Assembly: GCA_934643185.1 (NCBI GenBank) | Contig: CAKUBN010000007.1 | Location: 1 to 64,000, forward strand | Length of the DNA stretch: 64,000 bases | From: an uncultured Eubacteriales bacterium | Lineage (GTDB): Bacteria > Bacillota > Clostridia > Oscillospirales > Acutalibacteraceae | Direction of reading: 5' to 3' | Shown: in pieces, positions 8,161-15,821 of the stretch | Layout: each line of letters begins with the position of its first letter | Numbering within the stretch: the first letter of the stretch is position 1 | Notes under the pieces: generated by a model | What the model saw: the letters and a program-made list of their open reading frames with translations, nothing else | Databases searched by the model: none | What the model was told of the DNA's origin: nothing | Position numbers and translations under genes: made by a program

Positions 8161-9246
8161 TCAGTTTTCATCCTCGTAAATAAATTCGTGGATATGCTGT
8201 GCCGCAACATCGGTGTCATACGTCCACATCCAACCGCCGCCCTCGCAGTAATCGGAGGCATAGCCCTCCACATCACTCGGGATGGAAAGGCGCTCAATGT
8301 CAAAACCCGTCAGCGCAATCTGCGCCAGACCGATCATCTTATCAAACGTCAAAGAAGTCTCGCAAAGCGGCGCAAGCTGTTGAATGATGCTCGGGTATTC
8401 AAGCTTGGAAATAGAACTTGCCTTGCTCAAAAGCGCAGAAAGCACCTCCTGCTGGCGTTCCACACGGCCGTTATCGTTGTCGATGGCACGAATACGCCCG
8501 TAAGCCACAGCTTCGTCGCCGTTCAAGAGCACGCCCTCGCCCGCCGAAAGCGGCGCGTATGTAGAAACATCGCCTGCCATTGATTCAGGGGATTCCGCCG
8601 CCAGCGCATACATATTTTTGTTGATCTCACTAACTTCATCTTCCGTCAAATCAATATTCACGCCGCCGAACGCATCCACAATCTTCGCCATGGAGGCAAA
8701 ATTCACGGTCACGTAGTCCTGAATATCGAGACCGAAGTTCTGGTTGATCGCACGGATGGCCTGCTCCGGGCCACCGTACATATAGGCATGGTTCAGCTTA
8801 TCATAGCCGGAGTCATACGGGCTGCCGTCGCCCATATACACGCGCACATCGCGCATGATGGACGTCAGCTTAACCTTGTGGTGCACGTTATCGATCGACA
8901 TTACCATAATGGCGTCGCTGCGCCCGGCAAAGGTACCGCCGTCATAATCGCGGGCATCCACACCGAACAGCGCAATATTCGTAATACCCGCTTCCGATTT
9001 TGTTTCTTCGGAAATACCGAGCTCCGTCTTGTCTTTCGTGATGGTCGTCGTCTTCAGGTCGCCCAAAAGCACCGTGGAAGCGTAGATCATCACGCCGCCC
9101 ACCAGCACCAAAATAACGCAGATGAAGCTCAAAAAGACCTTAAGGCCCGTCCGTTTTTTCTTTTTTTGATTTTTCTTATACGCCTGCTTTGAGGAGTAAC
9201 TGGAAATATCCTGAAACTCATCGCGGCGTTGTTTTCTTTTCGCCAT
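8161..9246 (-). CDS. LytR-CpsA-Psr (LCP) family cell wall ligase (361 aa)
   Basis: Attaches teichoic acid or other glycopolymers from a lipid carrier to peptidoglycan. A Lys/Arg-rich cytoplasmic stretch (residues 1-38) is followed by one membrane segment (VFLSFICVILVLVGGVMIY) and an extracellular LCP domain with the typical motifs GVDARDYDGGTFAGRSDAI, TSIMRDVRVYM and DKLNHAYMYGG, which contain the Asp and Arg residues that contact the pyrophosphate lipid. The start at 9246 has GGAGG five bases upstream. Its neighbours (nucleotidyltransferase and GtrA) fit envelope polysaccharide work. Which polymer it attaches is not visible. Confidence 0.88.
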   Translation of the reverse strand: MAKRKQRRDEFQDISSYSSKQAYKKNQKKKKRTGLKVFLSFICVILVLVGGVMIYASTVLLGDLKTTTITKDKTELGISEETKSEAGITNIALFGVDARDYDGGTFAGRSDAIMVMSIDNVHHKVKLTSIMRDVRVYMGDGSPYDSGYDKLNHAYMYGGPEQAIRAINQNFGLDIQDYVTVNFASMAKIVDAFGGVNIDLTEDEVSEINKNMYALAAESPESMAGDVSTYAPLSAGEGVLLNGDEAVAYGRIRAIDNDNGRVERQQEVLSALLSKASSISKLEYPSIIQQLAPLCETSLTFDKMIGLAQIALTGFDIERLSIPSDVEGYASDYCEGGGWMWTYDTDVAAQHIHEFIYEDEN

Positions 9247-9321
9247 AAAAGCCTCCGTCTCGGCCAAAGGCCGGATGTCTTTATCTTATCAATTATATTC
9301 CCATAACCTCGTTTCGTCAAT

Positions 9322-9738
9322 TTACTTTTTCTTACGAAAAACGACCAGTTTGCTTAAAATATAATTTGCAAGGATCACAAAAACGTTCGCGACGAGCTTC
9401 ACAATCTTATCATTCACGTGCAGCAGATCCACACCGATGAACATCATGCCCATTTCCATAAAGCCGGACGCAATACGGCTCGCAAAAAATTTCGCCGCCT
9501 CCGTCAAAATCGGCACAAAGCCGTGCGCACGGCTCTCAAACACCCACTTGCGGTTCGTCACATACGCAAAGGTAACTGAAAGCACCCACGAAAGCGCTGT
9601 CGATACCATGTATGGGATGTGCAAAAAATCCGTAAAGATCCAGTAAGAAACATAGCTCACGACCGTCGTAAGCACGCCGAACACCACGTACAAAACCAGC
9701 TCTTTGTATTTTATAAGCAGTTCTTTGATTTTTCCCAT
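9322..9738 (-). CDS. GtrA family membrane protein (138 aa)
   Basis: Small four-helix membrane protein of the GtrA/DPMS family, thought to help move lipid-linked sugars across the membrane for surface polysaccharide modification. The four hydrophobic segments are visible at about residues 14-33, 43-60, 83-101 and 110-130, with the family motif NRKWVFES after the second. AAAGGA lies before the start at 9738. It is located between the LCP gene and trxB on the same strand. Partner glycosyltransferases are not in the window. Confidence 0.85.
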   Translation of the reverse strand: MGKIKELLIKYKELVLYVVFGVLTTVVSYVSYWIFTDFLHIPYMVSTALSWVLSVTFAYVTNRKWVFESRAHGFVPILTEAAKFFASRIASGFMEMGMMFIGVDLLHVNDKIVKLVANVFVILANYILSKLVVFRKKK

Positions 9739-9781
9739 ATTTTCTATCCTTTATGTTTCGGGCAAAGCGCCCTCTTCTTTC

Positions 9782-10711
9782 TTATGATAAATATTCTTCC
9801 ACGCCGTGCGCCGCCACCGCGCCGTCCGCAGCCGCCGTCACGATTTGCCGCAGCGTCTTTTTACGACAGTCGCCCGCAGCAAACACACCCGGAACGTTCG
9901 TCTTCGTGCTCTCGCCCGCCATAAAATACCCGCTTTCGTCAAGGTCAAGAATATCGCGTACAAAGTCCGTCGCCGGCACATTGCCCACCGCCACAAACAC
10001 GCCGTTTACCTCGATCTCGCACACCTCGTCCGTCTTTACATTGCGCAGACGCAGCCCGCCGACTCTTCCGTCTTTTTCAAGGATCTCATCCGTCACCGTA
10101 TCGAAAACGATCTCGATATTTGGCTTATCGAGCTTCTTCTCATAGCTCTTTGAAGCGCGCAGGCGGTCTCTTCTGTGGATGAGGTATACCTTTTTGCACA
10201 TCGCGGAGAGAAAAGCCGCATCGCCCGCCGCCGTGTCACCGCCGCCAATGACCGCAACCGTCTTATCTTTATAAAACGCACCGTCGCATGTCGCGCAGTA
10301 GGAAACGCCCTTGCCGCGCAAAGCGTCTTCGTTCGGCAAGCCAAGCGTCCTCGGTGCCGCACCGAGTGCCAAAACGACGCTTTTCGCGCGGTAAACCGTG
10401 CCGTCTTCCGTCTCCAGAATTTTCGCATCACCGTCTAACCGCAGTGCCGTCACGTTGCCGTAAGTTTGCTTCGCGCCAAAGCGCTCCGCCTGCTTTTTCA
10501 TGTTCATCGTCAGCGTAAACCCGTCCACCGCCTCCGGGAAGCCGGGGTAATTTTCAATTTCATTCGAGGTCACCATTTGACCGCCGGGGATATATTTTTC
10601 CAGCACCAGCGTCTCGTAGCCCGCGCGGGCGCAGTACAGTGCCGCCGTAAGCCCCGCAGGGCCGGAACCCACCACGATTACGTCATAGACCTTTTCCATG
10701 TTTTCGCTCAT
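9782..10711 (-). CDS. trxB: Thioredoxin-disulfide reductase (309 aa)
   Basis: FAD- and NADPH-dependent flavoprotein that reduces thioredoxin. The FAD-binding motif is at the N-terminus (VIVVGSGPAGLTAALYCARAG), the redox-active cysteines are in CATCDGAFY, the NADPH motif is VIGGGDTAAGDAAFL, and the C-terminal FAD motif GVFAAGDCRKK is present. Length and order are normal for bacterial TrxB. GGAGCGG lies 11 bases before the start. It has its own promoter just upstream. Thioredoxin itself is not in the window. In some clostridia such enzymes are ferredoxin-dependent, but the NADPH glycine motif here argues for the ordinary type. Confidence 0.92.
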   Translation of the reverse strand: MSENMEKVYDVIVVGSGPAGLTAALYCARAGYETLVLEKYIPGGQMVTSNEIENYPGFPEAVDGFTLTMNMKKQAERFGAKQTYGNVTALRLDGDAKILETEDGTVYRAKSVVLALGAAPRTLGLPNEDALRGKGVSYCATCDGAFYKDKTVAVIGGGDTAAGDAAFLSAMCKKVYLIHRRDRLRASKSYEKKLDKPNIEIVFDTVTDEILEKDGRVGGLRLRNVKTDEVCEIEVNGVFVAVGNVPATDFVRDILDLDESGYFMAGESTKTNVPGVFAAGDCRKKTLRQIVTAAADGAVAAHGVEEYLS

Positions 10712-10774
10712 AAGTCACCGCTCCTTTTCCTGGTGAAGTGCAGCTTTTCTGCACACCGTCTTGCGAACATCGTT

Positions 10775-10803
10775 AGTATAGCACATTCTCCTGAAAAATA
10801 CAA
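10775..10803 (-). promoter_or_regulatory. Promoter of trxB
   Basis: On the reverse strand TTGTAT (10798-10803) and TATACT (10775-10780) are separated by 17 bases, about 60 bp before the trxB start codon. Confidence 0.65.
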
Positions 10804-10944
10804 TTCCGTGCGGCGCGAAAGAGTTTTCTACCGCAAAGCGACACTCAGTCGAAAACTTTATCAGAATCAAATACGTGCTCCCGTTCTCCTACTTAAACCA
10901 AAAAACACGCAAACCGCGCGCCTTGCACGACATACCCCCTATCG

Positions 10945-10987
10945 CACAAAACAAAAGAGGCTCTTTCGGCATCCCGAAAAAGCCTCT
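10945..10987 (-). terminator. Terminator of the large RNA
   Basis: On the reverse strand AGAGGCTTTTTCGG-gatg-CCGAAAGAGCCTCT forms a stem of 14 pairs followed by TTTTGTTTT. It separates the large RNA unit from trxB. Confidence 0.85.
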
Positions 10988-11855
10988 CGTTCTTTAATTT
11001 TTATTGCACATCCTGTGCGGTGTACGCTCAGCGCACACATCTCAAGTTAATTTAAACTGATACTAATACATCGGACTTTCCTCTGCTTGAAACCATCGGT
11101 CTCTTTTTATACCTGCACTCTGCATTACTTTCAGAATGTCGTCGGTCTTTCAGAGTTTATCATTTGTGCATTGGACACAACTCCATGTATATTCTCAAAA
11201 ACTGTATTTGATTTTTTCTTTGGCGTTTTCCGCCTATCCTTACACACGTCCGTACACTTTGTACAGCCCATGTATAATTCTATATGTTAATTTCGACCTA
11301 CTTATCTTTGCTGTACCACGAAAACCTTTTGGGACTCGCTTTTGCGATCCCGCGCTTTCATAAAGCTTGAAACACTCGTGTGCAAATATTCAGTCTACTT
11401 CAGGGATCCGAGGCGCAACGCACCACGGATCTTCTGCTGCTGAGGTTCAGTAGCCATTGGCCTCACCCGCTTTCTTTCAATAGATTTGCCTTTGCGGCTC
11501 ATGCAGCTTTGCCTCTTTTCACGTTTTGCCTGTTTCCACATGGTCAAAACGTTCGGCCGCTTCTTTTTTCTGTTCCCGTTTCTCCGCTTCAGCTTTTTGT
11601 CCCTTTGTACCGGCACATTCTTAAAAGCCTACTTATCTCTTTCATCACATTTCCCGGAAGCCGAAGAACATTTGAAGCTTCGCCTTTGCAAAACCTGCAT
11701 CAAGAGTTTCCTCCGCGCCTTTCTCTCTCCCCTTCGGAATGTTTCCGCGCGCTGAACCGCTTCGATCTTTTACTGAGACTTTTTTGAGTCTCCACCAAGA
11801 AAACCTCTTACGATTTTCCCGATCTACTTTGCGTTCTGGAGTTCTTTCTCTTTTC
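10945..11855 (-). ncRNA. Large structured noncoding RNA candidate (about 910 nt)
   Basis: A perfect sigma-70 promoter starts transcription at about 11855 and a strong terminator ends it at 10945. No frame in between looks like a protein: the short frames are Arg/Lys- or Phe/Ser-rich and broken. The reverse strand is purine-rich and full of hairpins, for example GAGACT-caaaaa-AGTCTC near 11790, ATCCG/CGGAT enclosing GGTGC/GCGCC near 11430, GGGA-TCGC-aaaa-GCGA-TCCC near 11345, GGCG-gaaaa-CGCC near 11230 and TTGTG/CACAA near 11175, with many GAAA-type loops. Size and layout resemble the large bacterial RNA classes (ROOL, GOLLD, OLE), but I cannot assign it to one. It is not RNase P or tmRNA. Confidence 0.65.
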
Positions 11856-11861
11856 ACCTAT

Positions 11862-11890
11862 ATATTAGCACCATACGTCTACTTTGTCAA
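11862..11890 (-). promoter_or_regulatory. Strong promoter of the large RNA
   Basis: On the reverse strand a consensus TTGACA (11885-11890) and TAATAT (11862-11867) are spaced by exactly 17 bases, preceded by an AT-rich upstream region (about 11890-11940) of the kind that raises promoter strength. The start of transcription falls near 11855, too close to the first GTG (11857) for a normal leader with ribosome site. Confidence 0.85.
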
Positions 11891-12077
11891 CAGTTTTTTT
11901 AAATATTTTATTTTTTATTTGTATATTCTGTTTTCGCAAAATGAAGCTTGACATTCTTCCGCATTCACGATACAATTATTCTTGCAGGCAAAAGCAACGG
12001 GCTTGTTTTCCACAGCTTTTCTGCTCCGCCGCATAAATCACAGTGCAGCGAATATACTGAGAAAGAAGGCTTTTTCC

Positions 12078-12389
12078 ATGAGTATAGACAACGAACAGGA
12101 ATACGAAGCGGAGCTCATCACCCTCATCGCCGATGAAGGCACCGAGCACGAATTTGAGATCATCGACGAACTCGAGAACGATGACGGCTACTTTATGGCA
12201 CTTGTCCCCACTCTGCGCGACGCCCAAAGCGAAGTTGCAGACGCAGATGAGTACTACATCTTTGAAGTCGTAGAAGACGAGAACGGCGAAGAGCAGCTTT
12301 GCGAGATTGAAGACGACGACCTGCTGGATAAGCTCGCCGAAATTTTCGAGACCCGCTATGCACAGGCTATGGAGGAAGAAGAGGAGTAA
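12078..12389 (+). CDS. DUF1292 family protein (103 aa)
   Basis: Small, very acidic cytosolic protein of the DUF1292 family found throughout Firmicutes; its job is unknown. Family features are the segment ELITLIADEGTEHEFEIID, the EYYIFEVVEDENGEEQLCEI strand pair and an acidic C-terminal tail (EEEEE). GAAAGAAGG lies eight bases before the start at 12078. It stands alone between the large RNA unit (opposite strand) and the probable 6S RNA gene downstream. Confidence 0.85.
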   Translation: MSIDNEQEYEAELITLIADEGTEHEFEIIDELENDDGYFMALVPTLRDAQSEVADADEYYIFEVVEDENGEEQLCEIEDDDLLDKLAEIFETRYAQAMEEEEE

Positions 12390-12419
12390 TCTTCTTTCCC
12401 CGTTCAAGATCATGTAAAG

Positions 12420-12618
12420 ACACCTGCCCGATGCGCGGACCGTGCAAAATAACCCTACACTCAACTTTTAGGGAGCTCGGCTCCGCAGGCGGACTGCAGA
12501 CCTCCCGGCCCGGCTTGACCGGATACCGGAGGAAGGGAGCGCGAAACCTGCGGGAGGGCACCCACCTGCTTATTACGTAGCAGGTTATTGAGAGCACGTT
12601 ACGGTCGGGCGGGGTTTT
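12420..12618 (+). ncRNA. ssrS: Probable 6S RNA
   Basis: 6S RNA binds the housekeeping RNA polymerase and mimics an open promoter. The 200-nt region folds as one long interrupted hairpin: a closing stem of CCTGCCCGA (12423) with TCGGGCGGG (12605) and GACCGT with ACGGTC, a large central bubble, and an upper arm of CTCCGCAGG with CCTGCGGGAG, CCTCC with GGAGG and CCGG with CCGG. On the 3' side of the bubble lies GGCACCCACC and a small hairpin ACCTGC/GCAGGT, as in many 6S RNAs. It ends in GGGGTTTTTT. No coding frame competes. The promoter is not clear. Confidence 0.68.
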
Positions 12619-12631
12619 TTATGCCCATTTC

Positions 12632-12656
12632 AAGGCGGTGAAAACCGCCTTTTTTC
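12632..12656 (+). terminator. Terminator upstream of azlC
   Basis: AAGGCGGT-gaa-AACCGCCTT followed by TTTTC; it closes the preceding RNA unit and isolates azlCD. Confidence 0.75.
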
Positions 12657-12756
12657 ATACTTTACACACCTTTTTCTGTGCTTTTCTTTTGGAAACGGTT
12701 GTATTTTGCAAATTTTGCCGCATTTGGGTGCGGCAGCAAAGAAGGAGAAGGTCATC

Positions 12757-13494
12757 ATGACCAGAAAACAGTATTTTTTAAGCGGACTCAAAGATGGCAT
12801 GCCCATTTGCTTCGGGTACTTTGCCGTTTCGTTCGCGTTTGGCATTCAGGCTGCAGGCATCGGACTTTCGGTGTTTGAAGCCTCCGTGCTCTCCGCCCTA
12901 AACGTCACCTCCGCCGGGCAATTCGCAGCACTCGCCATCATCGCATCGGGCGCGTCGCTCATCGAGCTCGCATTCACGCAGCTTATCATCAACCTGCGGT
13001 ATTTTCTCATGTCGTGCGCGCTCTCGCAAAAGCTCTCGCCGAGCCTGCCCCTTGGGCACCGCCTCGGCATCGCCTACGGTATGACGGATGAGATCTTCGC
13101 CGTCAGCGTCAGCCAAAGGGAGCCTCTCTCACCGTTTTACAGCTATGGGCTCATCGCTGTCGCCATTCCGGGCTGGGTGCTCGGCACGGCACTCGGCGCG
13201 GCGGCGGGCAACATTCTGCCGGCCGTTTTGACGAACGCGCTCGGCATCGCGATCTACGGTATGTCCATTGCCATCATCCTGCCGCCTGCAAAAGAGAACC
13301 GCGTCGTTGCCGGTGTGGTCGTCCTTTCCATGGTGCTTTCCGCGCTGTTCACGTATCTGCCGGTGCTGTGCAACATTTCCTCGGGCTTCCGCATCATTGT
13401 CATCACGCTTATCACCGCAGGCGGTGCAGCGCTGCTGTTCCCCATCCCGGATGAGCCCGCAGAACCGGAAAAGGAGATGCCGCATGAGAGTTGA
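12757..13494 (+). CDS. azlC: AzlC family branched-chain amino acid exporter subunit (245 aa)
   Basis: Large subunit of the two-component AzlCD exporter for branched-chain amino acids. The protein is hydrophobic with about seven membrane segments; recognisable AzlC features are the N-terminal FLSGLKDGMPICFGYFAVSF, the AGQFAALAII segment and the NLRYFLMSCALSQKL stretch between helices, and GMTDEIFAVS. A GAAGGAGAAGG ribosome site precedes the start at 12757. The last 11 bp overlap azlD, which indicates translational coupling. Confidence 0.88.
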   Translation: MTRKQYFLSGLKDGMPICFGYFAVSFAFGIQAAGIGLSVFEASVLSALNVTSAGQFAALAIIASGASLIELAFTQLIINLRYFLMSCALSQKLSPSLPLGHRLGIAYGMTDEIFAVSVSQREPLSPFYSYGLIAVAIPGWVLGTALGAAAGNILPAVLTNALGIAIYGMSIAIILPPAKENRVVAGVVVLSMVLSALFTYLPVLCNISSGFRIIVITLITAGGAALLFPIPDEPAEPEKEMPHES

Positions 13495-13804
13495 GGTTTT
13501 CCTTTACATACTCGTCATGGCGGCCGTTACGTATCTTATCCGTATGCTGCCGCTGACGCTCATCCGCCGCAAAATCACGAACCGCACACTGCGCTCGTTT
13601 CTCTATTATGTGCCGTACGCCACGCTTTCCGCCATGACCTTCCCGGCAATTCTCACTGCCACCGGCAGCGCCATCAGCGCCGCGCTCGGCTTTGCCGCCG
13701 CTTTGATTTTAGCATTCCGCGGTAAAAGCCTGCTCACCGTCGCCATTATCGCCAGCGCCACCGTGCTTGTGTGTGAACTCATATTGCCATATCTGCCGCT
13801 GTAA
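13484..13804 (+). CDS. azlD: AzlD family branched-chain amino acid exporter subunit (106 aa)
   Basis: Small membrane partner of AzlC, with four hydrophobic segments and the family-typical N-terminus YILVMAAVTYLIRMLPLTL followed by the basic RRKITNR loop. The start at 13484 lies within the end of azlC and has AAGGAG seven bases upstream; a longer frame that begins further up is only a shadow of azlC. The pair is closed by a strong terminator directly downstream. Confidence 0.88.
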   Translation: MRVEVFLYILVMAAVTYLIRMLPLTLIRRKITNRTLRSFLYYVPYATLSAMTFPAILTATGSAISAALGFAAALILAFRGKSLLTVAIIASATVLVCELILPYLPL

Positions 13805-13821
13805 AGCACAGTTTGCAACGT

Positions 13822-13865
13822 AAAAGTTTCGCCCGCCTTTTTCTCAATAGGCGGGCGAAACTTTT
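13822..13865. terminator. Bidirectional terminator between azlD and the aldo/keto reductase gene
   Basis: A perfect 16-bp stem AAAAGTTTCGCCCGCC with its complement, A run on one side and T run on the other, serves both converging transcripts. Confidence 0.9.
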
Positions 13866-13891
13866 AACTATCGTTATAGAAAGCCTTGTGT

Positions 13892-15037
13892 TTACTCTCT
13901 CTCAAAATGTTTTGCGACCGTCTGCAAGTACTCGATGATCGGCAAATGCTGCGGACATACACCCTCGCACTGACCGCACTGAATGCACGCGCTCGCTTTG
14001 CCGAAGTGCTTTGCGACGTTCTCGTAATACTCGCTCTGCGGCGTCCAGCCCTCGTCCGGAGAGATTCCCCTGCCGCGCAGCTCCTGCATATCGGCGTTGT
14101 ACAGCGAGAAATACTTCGGGATTGCAATCTGCATCGGGCAGCCGTCCGTGCAGTACGAACAGCCCGTACACGGAATATCGATGCTCGCGTTGATGATGTC
14201 CGTCGCCTTTTTGATGAGCGCTTTTTCCTCATCGTTCAGCGGCTTAAAATCCTGCATGTACGATGTGTTATCCAAAAGCTGGTCCATATCGCTCATGCCG
14301 GAAAGCACGATCTTCACGTTTGGCAGGCTCGCTGCGAAACGAATTGCCCAAGACGGTACGGAAGCTTCTGAATTATAGTCCTTAAACAGCTTCGTCACTT
14401 CTTCCGGCACGTTTGCGAGCGTGCCGCCCTTCACCGGCTCCATGACGAATACAGGCACGCCGTGCTTTTCGGCAACTTCATAGCATTTTCTGGACTGCAC
14501 ACCGGCGCTTTCCCAGTCGAGATAGTTGAGCTGTAACTGCACAAACTCAAACTCGGGGTGCGCGGTCAGCACTTCGTCCAACAGCTCCGGGCCGTCGTGG
14601 AACGAGAAGCCGATGTGCTTTACAAGGCCCTTTTCTTTCTTGTCGCGGATCCAGCCGAAGCAATCAAACTTATTGTACGTCTCAATGCTGTGGCTGTTGA
14701 TGTCGTGGATGAGGTAGTAATCAAAATACGTTACGCCCGTCTTTTCCATCTGCTCATTAAAAATGCGGTCGCGGTCTTCAAACGAATTCACGAACGCCGA
14801 ATGCAGCTTCGTCGTCAGCGTGAAGCTGTCGCGCGGGTGGCGGGAAACAAGTGCTTCCTTCACGGCGTTTTCGCTCTTGAATGCGCAGTACATCCACGCC
14901 GTGTCAAAATACGTGAAGCCGCGCTCGATGAACGTATCCACCATTTTCTTGACCTGCTCAATGTCAATCTTGCCCGGGTCGTTCGGGTCCAGAGACGGCA
15001 GACGCATGAGGCCGAAGCCTAATTTCTTTTCAGACAT
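13892..15037 (-). CDS. Aldo/keto reductase with C-terminal ferredoxin-type domain (381 aa)
   Basis: NAD(P)H-dependent reductase of unknown substrate fused to a 4Fe-4S domain. Residues 1-270 form the TIM barrel, with GFGLMRLPS at the start, the catalytic Tyr in FDTAWMYCAF and the LQLNYLDW strand. The C-terminus carries two cysteine clusters, CTGCSYCTDGCP and CIQCGQCEGVCPQH, which suggests electron transfer with ferredoxin. The start at 15037 is preferred over 15046 because AAGGAG is then ten bases away; from 15046 the gap would be one base. Single gene, convergent with azlCD. Such enzymes are common in anaerobic gut Firmicutes. Confidence 0.88.
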   Translation of the reverse strand: MSEKKLGFGLMRLPSLDPNDPGKIDIEQVKKMVDTFIERGFTYFDTAWMYCAFKSENAVKEALVSRHPRDSFTLTTKLHSAFVNSFEDRDRIFNEQMEKTGVTYFDYYLIHDINSHSIETYNKFDCFGWIRDKKEKGLVKHIGFSFHDGPELLDEVLTAHPEFEFVQLQLNYLDWESAGVQSRKCYEVAEKHGVPVFVMEPVKGGTLANVPEEVTKLFKDYNSEASVPSWAIRFAASLPNVKIVLSGMSDMDQLLDNTSYMQDFKPLNDEEKALIKKATDIINASIDIPCTGCSYCTDGCPMQIAIPKYFSLYNADMQELRGRGISPDEGWTPQSEYYENVAKHFGKASACIQCGQCEGVCPQHLPIIEYLQTVAKHFERE

Positions 15038-15130
15038 TTTACTCATACTCCTTATGTAAAAAATTCCAAGCATTTTGCTTCCTATATCTTACAACTTAAA
15101 GTATACTCTAAGTCAAGCTTTTTTGTAAAA

Positions 15131-15667
15131 TTATTTTTCCGCCTCGAAATATTCCTCCCGCAGTAGCGAAAACTGCATGTCGTCGCGGATTTCGCTTTCT
15201 GACGTACGCACGCAGCGGCGGATACACCCTTCATACACAAACCCCAAGGATCTCAGCAACTTTTCCGAAGCAATATTCCCCGTGAAAACACGCGCTGCTA
15301 CAACTTCCAGATCTTCTTCGGTGAATAGTTCATGCAGCACAGCCCGCAGTGCTTCTTTCATATAGCCCTGCCGCGTATATTGCTCCCCGAGATAATACGA
15401 AAGACATCTCGAGCGCACATTGAACCGAACGCCGTCCTCCTCCGCCGCAATCATACCAAGCAAAGCGCCGTCCTCTTTTCGCTCCATATACCATGTGTCT
15501 TCATAATCGATTTCCCTATGAATCAAATGAACCATCTGCTCTTTATCAAACACTTCCATTACGTTGTTTTTCATTACGAAAGCGCTGTTGCGTATGGCCA
15601 TGATCTCCGCCGCATCTCTCTCCCGCGGCGTGCGCAGTAAAAGTCTTTCTGTGTGCAGTTCTCTCAT
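15131..15667 (-). CDS. GNAT family N-acetyltransferase (178 aa)
   Basis: Acetyl-CoA-dependent acetyltransferase of the RimJ/RimL-like branch. The opening LHTERLLLRTPRERDAAEI is typical of this branch, the acetyl-CoA loop region is YTRQGYMKEALRAVLHELF, and NIASEKLLRSLGFVYEG is the family's C-terminal signature. The acceptor could be a ribosomal protein, an antibiotic or another amine and cannot be told. AGGCAGGG precedes the start. It is a separate gene between the reductase and gap, all on one strand. Confidence 0.85.
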   Translation of the reverse strand: MRELHTERLLLRTPRERDAAEIMAIRNSAFVMKNNVMEVFDKEQMVHLIHREIDYEDTWYMERKEDGALLGMIAAEEDGVRFNVRSRCLSYYLGEQYTRQGYMKEALRAVLHELFTEEDLEVVAARVFTGNIASEKLLRSLGFVYEGCIRRCVRTSESEIRDDMQFSLLREEYFEAEK

Positions 15668-15707
15668 ATTTTCCCTGCCTTTCTTTGCCGTGTGTACGTA
15701 TTTCGGA

Positions 15708-15750
15708 TAAAAAACACCCTTTCCTCCATGAAAACGGAAGAAAGGGTGCG
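15708..15750 (-). terminator. Terminator of gap
   Basis: On the reverse strand CACCCTTTC pairs with GAAAGGGTG and is followed by TTTTTT; it lies about 70 bp after the gap stop codon. Confidence 0.8.
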
Positions 15751-15821
15751 AAAATCAATTTAGTCTTTTACTGCATGACGCAGCGTCAAAACACCTGATT
15801 TTTCCAGCGCCTAAGCCGAAA

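Noticed and set aside
11040..11100. GAGGAAAGTCCG on the reverse strand, the 5' core block of RNase P RNA
   Set aside because: Only about 130 bases remain before the terminator, and none of the other conserved RNase P blocks or the ACAGAA closing region is found.
11380..11857. Open frames on both strands within the large RNA (135, 89, 73 and 70 codons)
   Set aside because: Composition is extreme (Phe/Ser/Leu on one strand, Arg/Lys/Glu on the other), ribosome sites are lacking, and the first frame would start at the transcription start itself.
12367..12597. 76-codon reverse frame across the 6S RNA region
   Set aside because: No ribosome site and the sequence is explained by the RNA fold.
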